A stretch of DNA of 64,000 bases from JBBKWU01 sp037969035 (GTDB lineage Bacteria; Pseudomonadota; Alphaproteobacteria; Micavibrionales; Micavibrionaceae). The DNA is taken from NCBI GenBank assembly GCA_037969035.1, contig JBBKWU010000022.1:62001-126000 (forward strand). Direction: 5' to 3'. Made by a program: the position numbers and the translations under genes. Positions 58,903-64,000 of the stretch are shown one piece after another. How positions within the stretch are numbered: position 1 is the first letter of the stretch; the number at the start of each line of letters is the position of its first letter. Below the pieces are notes generated by a model. The model saw only the letters and a list, made by a program, of their open reading frames with translations, searched no databases and was not told where the DNA came from.

Positions 58903-59094
58903 ATGACGACACAGCCTAAAAAAACACCTAGTTACGCTTTCCCTGTAGCAGCAAACCCAGAAACCGTTTATTTTTTAACGCTATCCGCCGAAGAACGTCG
59001 CAAGGCCCCTTATGGCCCATCATGCATTACGGATGCAGATCGCGCCGCTGCAGGCAACATTATTGCTGAGCGCAATAATGTTCAACCTGCGTAG
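58903..59094 (+). CDS. 63-aa hypothetical protein between mnmG and mnmE
   Basis: Small soluble protein (MTTQPKKTPSYAFPVAANPE ... AERNNVQPA) with no recognised domain. A ribosome binding site GGAG is 10 bases upstream of the ATG, and the reading frame is clean. It lies on the strand opposite to its two neighbours. Looks like a real small gene by translation signals, but its size keeps the confidence moderate. Confidence 0.6.
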   Translation: MTTQPKKTPSYAFPVAANPETVYFLTLSAEERRKAPYGPSCITDADRAAAGNIIAERNNVQPA

Positions 59095-59102
59095 CGACTG
59101 TT

Positions 59103-60467
59103 TTATTTTCCGATACAAAAATCTCGGAAGACAACATCCAATACATCTTCGATATGTACTCTTCCCGTGATACGCCCGAGCGAGCGCACGGAAAGCCGCA
59201 CATCTTCTGCCATTAACTCTGGTGATTGCGCCCCTAAGGCGCGCTGTAAACTGTCCTTACAATTCTGTAAACTTTCGCGATGTCTTTGACGCGTCAAAGA
59301 TGGCACCTCGCTACGGCCTATCATGGCCTTCATTTTTTCAACAATACCGCTCAACAATTGATCAATATTTATATTTTTCTCAACAGAGATCAAAATGGGC
59401 TTTGCAGCAACCAATACTTCAGATACCGCCTTCGGCAACTCATCAAAGCTCTCACATTTATTCAATACCACAATGGAAGACTCATCCATCAATGCGAGTG
59501 TATGGGCGTCCAAAACGGGCAATTGTTCGCCATCAAATATTAGGAGCCTTATATCTGCGTCTTGCGCTTTTTCTAAAGCACGGCGAATGCCTTCGGATTC
59601 AATGCCCTCTTGCCCCTCTTGCCCTATTTGATCTGGCCTAAGACCTGCCGTATCCGATAAAATCACGGGATAGCCGCCCAAATTAAGGTTCACGTCAATG
59701 ATGTCCCGCGTTGTGCCTGCATGCGCTGAAACGATTGCCACATCACGCTGCGCAATACTATTGACCAACGATGACTTCCCTGCATTTGGCGCACCGATAA
59801 CAACCACGCGCACACCATCCCTCATTCTTTCTCCGCGGCGATTGTCATCCAAATGCAATGAAATTTCGTGAACAAGGTTTTTAATTTTAGGGAAAACTTC
59901 AGGCATCACGCCTTCGGGCAAATCCTCATCTGGAAATTCCAAATCCGCCTCAATATGCGCCAACAAACGCTTTAATTGATCGGCCCAGCTTTCATATATT
60001 TTTGACAACGCGCCGCCCAATTGGTCGAGTGCCTGCTTTTTTTGCAGAGCGGTTTCGGCATGAATTAGATCAGCAACCGCTTCGGCTTCGGTCAAATCAA
60101 GCTTACCATTCTCAAAAGCGCGGCGTGTAAATTCGCCAGGATCAGCCATACGATAACCATCCATCGCCGCAAGTGCTGCAAGCATCGAATCAATCACCGC
60201 CATGCCGCCGTGTAAAAAATACTCTACGCTGCCTTCGCCCGTAAAACCATGGGGCGCAGCAAAATATGCCGCCATTCCTTGGTCGATTGTTTCACGTGAA
60301 ACAGGGTCAACCAAATCGACTAATTTCATTTTATATGATGTAAAAAACGCCGCACCCTTACCAGATAATGCGCACAACCCCTCTAGAGACCCTTTGCCCG
60401 ACACGCGAACAACGGCTATTCCACTCTGCCCCGGTGATGTTGATAGCGCATAAATTGTATCGCTCAT
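59103..60467 (-). CDS. mnmE: tRNA modification GTPase MnmE
   Basis: 454 aa. An N-terminal folate-binding domain (TSPGQSGIAVVRVSG) precedes a helical domain with the inserted G domain (VVVIGAPNAGKSSLVNSIAQ, DIIDVNLNLGGYPVILSDTAG, and NKCE), and the chain ends in the catalytic CIGK. A parS site encodes SRET inside it. It works with MnmG in wobble-uridine modification. The start overlaps the DUF6489 gene by 4 bases (ATGA), so the two are translationally coupled, as in many alphaproteobacteria. Confidence 0.97.
   Translation of the reverse strand: MSDTIYALSTSPGQSGIAVVRVSGKGSLEGLCALSGKGAAFFTSYKMKLVDLVDPVSRETIDQGMAAYFAAPHGFTGEGSVEYFLHGGMAVIDSMLAALAAMDGYRMADPGEFTRRAFENGKLDLTEAEAVADLIHAETALQKKQALDQLGGALSKIYESWADQLKRLLAHIEADLEFPDEDLPEGVMPEVFPKIKNLVHEISLHLDDNRRGERMRDGVRVVVIGAPNAGKSSLVNSIAQRDVAIVSAHAGTTRDIIDVNLNLGGYPVILSDTAGLRPDQIGQEGQEGIESEGIRRALEKAQDADIRLLIFDGEQLPVLDAHTLALMDESSIVVLNKCESFDELPKAVSEVLVAAKPILISVEKNINIDQLLSGIVEKMKAMIGRSEVPSLTRQRHRESLQNCKDSLQRALGAQSPELMAEDVRLSVRSLGRITGRVHIEDVLDVVFRDFCIGK
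60288..60303. promoter_or_regulatory. parS site 3
   Basis: Third perfect TGTTTCACGTGAAACA, inside mnmE and about 3.4 kb from sites 1 and 2. Confidence 0.95.
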
Positions 60468-60730
60468 TTCTTGTCTGCCTTGGCACTGCTAGCGCTTGCG
60501 TCAGGCATTCCCATCTGCGCCCAAAACATTTTTTGCATCTCACCCCAACCCTGCACAGTCGAAGGCATCCATGTTTTTACAAATGTTTCCGGATCCATAT
60601 TTGCCATTTGCTCCTGCATCCGCTGCTCCAGCTCTTTCATCATTTTATCTTGCATCGGCGCGATATTTGGCAGCCCCACAAACTCACGCGCTTCTTCAGG
60701 TGTACAATCAACGTTTATTGTAAATTTCAT
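60464..60730 (-). CDS. DUF6489-family protein
   Basis: 88 aa. The N-terminal MKFTINVDCTPEEAREFVGLP and the middle block MPSTVQGWGEMQKMFWAQMG fit the DUF6489 family found next to mnmE in alphaproteobacteria. Soluble, predicted helical. A strong ribosome binding site GGAG precedes the start by 6 bases. The stop overlaps the mnmE start in ATGA. Function unknown. Confidence 0.85.
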   Translation of the reverse strand: MKFTINVDCTPEEAREFVGLPNIAPMQDKMMKELEQRMQEQMANMDPETFVKTWMPSTVQGWGEMQKMFWAQMGMPDASASSAKADKK

Positions 60731-60791
60731 GTCTGTCTCCTTCTATCCACCACCATCTATAACAAAAATTTATAGAAATACGTAATATTTC

Positions 60792-60818
60792 TTGACTTAC
60801 CGTGTCGCAATGTATTAT
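60792..60818 (+). promoter_or_regulatory. Candidate promoter for the TrpR-like regulator operon
   Basis: -35 TTGACT (60792-60797) and -10 TATTAT (60813-60818) with 15-base spacing, slightly short, 33 bases before the start at 60852. It lies in the divergent gap with the DUF6489 gene. Confidence 0.4.
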
Positions 60819-60851
60819 CACGTTAATACAAACAATGGGGCAATAAATATA

Positions 60852-61193
60852 ATGACCGACATAAAAACAGAAACAATGAGTGACGAGCATAACGCAGTGT
60901 TTGAAAAATCAAGAGCCGACGCGCTTTATGAGGCCGTCTTACAGCTTAAAAACAAAGAAGAATGCGCTGCTTTTTTCACGGACCTTTGCACTCCCTCTGA
61001 GATAGAGGCACTTAAGGAGCGCTGGCTGATTACGCGCTTACTGGACGCAGGGAGAATTTCATACCGCGACCTCAGCGCCCGCACAGGTGCTAGCACCACA
61101 ACAATTGGGCGTGTTGCTAGATTTTTACAGCAAGAAAAAAATAATGGTTACCGCTTGGTGCTTAACCGCTTAAAAGACAAAAAAGAGAAATAA
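60852..61193 (+). CDS. YerC/YecD-family TrpR-like regulator
   Basis: 113 aa. Middle region FTDLCTPSEIEALKERWLIT and RISYRDLSARTGASTTTIGRVARFL show the TrpR superfamily pattern with a helix-turn-helix (recognition helix around ASTTTIGRVARF). YerC/YecD proteins are small DNA-binding regulators related to the tryptophan repressor. A start at 60852 was preferred over earlier in-frame codons; another possible start is MSDEHN. Followed at 2 bases by a HisG-like gene, so probably one operon, and it may regulate that gene. Confidence 0.8.
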   Translation: MTDIKTETMSDEHNAVFEKSRADALYEAVLQLKNKEECAAFFTDLCTPSEIEALKERWLITRLLDAGRISYRDLSARTGASTTTIGRVARFLQQEKNNGYRLVLNRLKDKKEK

Positions 61194-61195
61194 CA

Positions 61196-62008
61196 ATGAA
61201 CCAGCCCATACAAAATAACGATACAGCGCAGTCTATACAGATGGCCCCGCGTCTGCATTTTGTATTCCCTAAACAAGCGCGGCTGAAAAAAGCGTTCGAG
61301 CCCATTACTGAAGCCGCTGGCTTTATACTCTCACGCGATAAAGAACGCCACGCCTTTGGTGCGTGCGTGGACACAACGGGCGCATTAGATAGCATTGAGG
61401 CCAGTATAAAAAAGCCCGGTGTTATGTTCCGCAAACTAAATGAGGGCAGTGCCAATATGGCTGTTATTGGCCTTGATAAATTCATCGAGGAAAGCTGCCG
61501 CGCTAAAGCAAACGATGAGGCAATGAATATGCGCATCTCCGCCGCCTTTAACTGCGCCGCGTGCAGCATGTATATCGCCGCGTCGCCCGAAACAAATATT
61601 AATAATCCGCAAGATTTAAGCGGCAAGCGCATTGCCACATCTTACCCATATAGCCTGACTGCATGGCTTGAAGCGCAAGGCGTTAAAGATTTTACTGTCA
61701 TTGAATGTGACGGCGATACAGAAGATGAAATTCGTGACGGCAGTGCCGACGCCATCTTTGAAATCGTAGATAGCGGCCAATCTCTCATTGATAATAATTT
61801 AGAACGCAAAATATGGGCCTATAACATCCAAGCCGTGCTAATCGAACACGCTGGGGCACAAAGCGCAAACACAGCCGAGGCGGCGCGAATAATACGCGAA
61901 AGACTAACCGAAGCGGCCGATTTATCCCTTTCAAAACCCATAGGCAACCAAACGAGCGCATCAAAGAAATTCATAGAACCCGCTTTTCTATCCCTTAACG
62001 CCGCTTAA
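61196..62008 (+). CDS. HisG-like ATP phosphoribosyltransferase
   Basis: 270 aa. HisG-type blocks in order: LHFVFPKQARLKKAFEPITE at the N-terminus, VMFRKLNEGSANMAVIGLDK in place of the usual R-x-x-D-I-x-x-x-V-E region, NPQDLSGKRIATSYPYSLTA, and the PRPP-binding SADAIFEIVDSGQSLIDNNLE, followed by NIQAVLIEHAG. The match is moderate; sequence is divergent, especially in the PRPP loop, and no other his gene is nearby. It could be a true HisG with an unusual sequence or a paralogue with another role. Its start is 2 bases after the TrpR-like gene. Confidence 0.7.
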   Translation: MNQPIQNNDTAQSIQMAPRLHFVFPKQARLKKAFEPITEAAGFILSRDKERHAFGACVDTTGALDSIEASIKKPGVMFRKLNEGSANMAVIGLDKFIEESCRAKANDEAMNMRISAAFNCAACSMYIAASPETNINNPQDLSGKRIATSYPYSLTAWLEAQGVKDFTVIECDGDTEDEIRDGSADAIFEIVDSGQSLIDNNLERKIWAYNIQAVLIEHAGAQSANTAEAARIIRERLTEAADLSLSKPIGNQTSASKKFIEPAFLSLNAA

Positions 62009-62086
62009 ATTAAATTCACAATTGGATTTATACCGCAAACATCCTATCCTTCTTTTGTGATAACCCATCCAAAGGGAGATAAGACA

Positions 62087-62791
62087 ATGCCAGATATGAT
62101 GATAAACGCCGAAAATGGCGGCAGCTTTAAAGCCTACGTTGCAACGCCAGAAACATTACCCGCACCTGCGGTTCTTATCATACAGGAAATATTTGGTGTA
62201 AATGATGTTATGCGCAAAAAAACTGACTGGCTTGCCTCCCAAGGCTATATCGCTGTCTGTCCTGACCTTTTTTGGCGCATTGAACCCTATATTCAACTCA
62301 CCGACCAAACCGATGCTGAATGGCAGCGCGCGTTTGAACTTTTCAAAGCTTTTGATGTTGATCAAGGAGTAAAGGACTTGGAGGCCGCAAAACTAGCCGT
62401 AGAAAACCTTTCCGATTGCACTGGTGATGTCGGGTGTTTGGGTTATTGTTTGGGCGGAAAGCTCGCCTATCTTCTCGCAGCACGGACAAAAATAGATGCT
62501 TCTATTGGATATCACGGTGTCGGATTAGAGGGTCTGTTAAATGAAGCAAGTGCCATTAAGACACCCCTTATGCTCCACACAGCAGGAAAAGACGATTATG
62601 TGCCGCCCGCCGCACAGGAGAAAATAACAAGCAGTCTCAGCGGTCACCCCAAAATTACAATTCACAATTATCCAAAGATGAATCACGCCTTTACGCGCTT
62701 CGGTGGCGCACATTATGATGAGGCACAGGCCAAAATAGCAGATGAGCGTACATTAAAATTTTTAGCTAAGCATTTAAAGCGCAATACATAA
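62087..62791 (+). CDS. Dienelactone hydrolase family protein
   Basis: 234 aa. The start at 62087 (MPDMMINAENGG) is supported by GGGAG 8-9 bases upstream. The catalytic Cys-Asp-His triad is present as Cys in GCLGYCLGGKLA, Asp in AGKDDYVPP and His in PKMNHAFTRFG; EIFGVNDVMRKKTDWLASQGY near the N-terminus is also typical. Hydrolyses ester or lactone bonds of small substrates. Followed by a CDS at 62805, 13 bases downstream, so possibly an operon with it. Confidence 0.88.
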   Translation: MPDMMINAENGGSFKAYVATPETLPAPAVLIIQEIFGVNDVMRKKTDWLASQGYIAVCPDLFWRIEPYIQLTDQTDAEWQRAFELFKAFDVDQGVKDLEAAKLAVENLSDCTGDVGCLGYCLGGKLAYLLAARTKIDASIGYHGVGLEGLLNEASAIKTPLMLHTAGKDDYVPPAAQEKITSSLSGHPKITIHNYPKMNHAFTRFGGAHYDEAQAKIADERTLKFLAKHLKRNT

Positions 62792-62804
62792 GGAAACCGC
62801 CAGC

Positions 62805-64000
62805 ATGGTTATTGACCATATAGACGAGGAGCCAGATAACGCCACAGAACCCGTCGCTGAGGGCGAAGAGCTGACCTTCCCGCAGGAAATCACAGATAAA
62901 GCCTTAGATCGCCTACGAGCCGTTATAAGGGGAAATGGGATAAAAACAGAATCTCTAACCCTACAGGAGATAAAGGGCTCTGTTATTGAGTTTGAGGGGC
63001 AGAGCCACTTTAAATTAGAAACACTTGTAAGCGACAAACGCACATCTGGTCGAGAACAAGGTTTAGTTTGCGGCTCAATAGCTGATGTTAAAACACGCAT
63101 CAAAAGTGAAGTTGAGAACCTTGCGCATAATAAGGACATTAAAAAAACAACGATACAGAACCAAAAGGTGCGCCAAGACAAAGGTTTTGGTGTTCAGCAT
63201 CAAATTATAAAGCTAGACAAACACAAACACCGCTATGTCATCCACGAAAGCTGTAATATCTGTCGCGGTGACGGAAAAATAGAATGTAACCATTGTCGCG
63301 GTAAAGGGCGAGAAATCTGCAACCGCTGTCATGGCGATCGTTTTATGCCCTGCACACTCTGCCGTGGGGGCGGCACAATCACCAATGCACAAGGACAACA
63401 GCAACAATGCACGCAATGCCGCAGCGAAGGGCGTATCCCATGCCGCTATTGTCACCAAAGCGGGCAACAACAATGCAGCATGTGCAAATCCACAGGCCAG
63501 CTCTCCTGTCATGAGTGCAACCAAAGCGGTTGGCATAGCCACGTCACAATCGCGCAATTCAAGTCTATAAGCCGATTTGACTATGATAAAGAAAAGCTAC
63601 CGCCTGAAGCACTTCCTATTATTGACGACCTTGGACCAGAGCTCATTACAGAAGGGCACGCACAAACCGCCATTATAGAAGACATTGCGCGAAACGAAGC
63701 TATGGACAAACAGGGCAGTCAAAACGAATACATTATTGGTTACGACACAAAACTCCCTTGGGCAGATCTTACCGTCAATATCAAAACTATGCCCGTCACA
63801 GCCAAAGTATTCGGATATAATGGCGAAACGCTTTTTGTGACACCATTCATGGAAAAGATCACCGCAAAACCTTTATCGTTAGTAAACGAAGCCTCGTTAA
63901 ATCCTGCGCTTATCCAAGGCCACTTAAAAGAAGCCGGAAAATATAGAGTTATTCGTGAAATAGTTTTTGCTGCCTCTCGCTATAGTCGCGCAAAAGGACA
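62805..64000 (+). CDS. Multi-CxxC zinc-finger protein (partial, runs off the right edge)
   Basis: Open frame of at least 398 codons with no stop before the window edge. The ATG at 62805 has AAGGAAA about 9 bases upstream and lies 13 bases after the dienelactone hydrolase stop. Residues 1-145 are polar and charged. Residues about 150-245 carry eight CxxC pairs in a DnaJ-like pattern (CNIC, CNHC, CNRC, CTLC, CTQC, CRYC, CSMC, CHEC), often followed by xGxG-like turns such as CRGDGKIE and CRGKGR, enough for four zinc sites. After about 250 comes a mixed domain. No J domain is present, so it is a DnaJ-type zinc-finger-only protein with unknown role. Confidence 0.85.
   Translation, partial: MVIDHIDEEPDNATEPVAEGEELTFPQEITDKALDRLRAVIRGNGIKTESLTLQEIKGSVIEFEGQSHFKLETLVSDKRTSGREQGLVCGSIADVKTRIKSEVENLAHNKDIKKTTIQNQKVRQDKGFGVQHQIIKLDKHKHRYVIHESCNICRGDGKIECNHCRGKGREICNRCHGDRFMPCTLCRGGGTITNAQGQQQQCTQCRSEGRIPCRYCHQSGQQQCSMCKSTGQLSCHECNQSGWHSHVTIAQFKSISRFDYDKEKLPPEALPIIDDLGPELITEGHAQTAIIEDIARNEAMDKQGSQNEYIIGYDTKLPWADLTVNIKTMPVTAKVFGYNGETLFVTPFMEKITAKPLSLVNEASLNPALIQGHLKEAGKYRVIREIVFAASRYSRAKG

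Noticed and set aside
53424..60851. Replication origin (oriC) in the parAB region.
   Set aside because: No cluster of DnaA boxes was seen in the intergenic gaps by eye; being near parS and parAB is only indirect evidence.
1..64000. CRISPR arrays or complete insertion sequences.
   Set aside because: No regularly spaced repeats and no transposase frames were seen; the only mobile genes are the two recombinases in the island.

Overview
The window is a stretch of an alphaproteobacterial chromosome, moderately AT-rich, close to the replication origin. The evidence is the order mnmE / mnmG-rsmG-parA-parB, three perfect parS sites, the leuS-lptE-holA run with a DUF3576 lipoprotein upstream, hslVU followed by an Smr-domain gene, and a DUF6489 gene overlapping mnmE. 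Several conserved hypotheticals look like those of Rhodospirillales or Micavibrio-type bacteria. That finer placement is a guess from memory of families, not something I could test. No rRNA, CRISPR array or complete transposon is visible.

Layout. (1) 64-14140 is a surface-polysaccharide cluster, mostly on the minus strand: two GT4 glycosyltransferases, a DCC-family thiol protein paired with a large membrane protein, an AsnB-type amidotransferase, a TylF-type methyltransferase, a Wzx-type flippase, a three-domain kinase fusion and a class I methyltransferase. An MBOAT O-acyltransferase and an SGNH-like partner sit inside it on the opposite strand. A decayed copy of the flippase 3' end lies on the far side of this pair, so the acyltransferase cassette is bracketed by the intact gene end and its relic. 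(2) 14276-19908 is a small integrative island next to tRNA-Ser(GGA): an Xre regulator, a DUF2779 nuclease-like protein, a 48-residue protein, a large serine recombinase, striking inverted repeats, and a tyrosine integrase just beyond the tRNA 3' end. (3) 20197-46311 holds core and envelope genes (glycosyltransferases, gmk, UvrD-type helicase, GGDEF protein, ComM, HIT, hslVU, M23 peptidase, Smr) among many hypotheticals. (4) 46313-49676 has yggS, a highly expressed type of porin with a clear promoter, terminator and upstream repeat array, and lipoproteins. (5) 49776-64000 is the origin-proximal housekeeping block, ending with a TrpR-like regulator plus HisG-like protein, a dienelactone hydrolase and a multi-CxxC zinc-finger protein that runs off the window.

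How the parts work together: glycosyltransferases, flippase, acyltransferase and methyltransferases would build, decorate and export an envelope glycan. LptE, the heptosyltransferase-like GT9, the porin and the lipoproteins belong to the outer membrane. ParA, ParB and the parS sites segregate the chromosome. MnmE and MnmG jointly modify tRNA wobble uridine. HslV and HslU form one heat-shock protease. Start sites were moved inward where an upstream extension would overlap a neighbouring gene or lacks a ribosome binding site.
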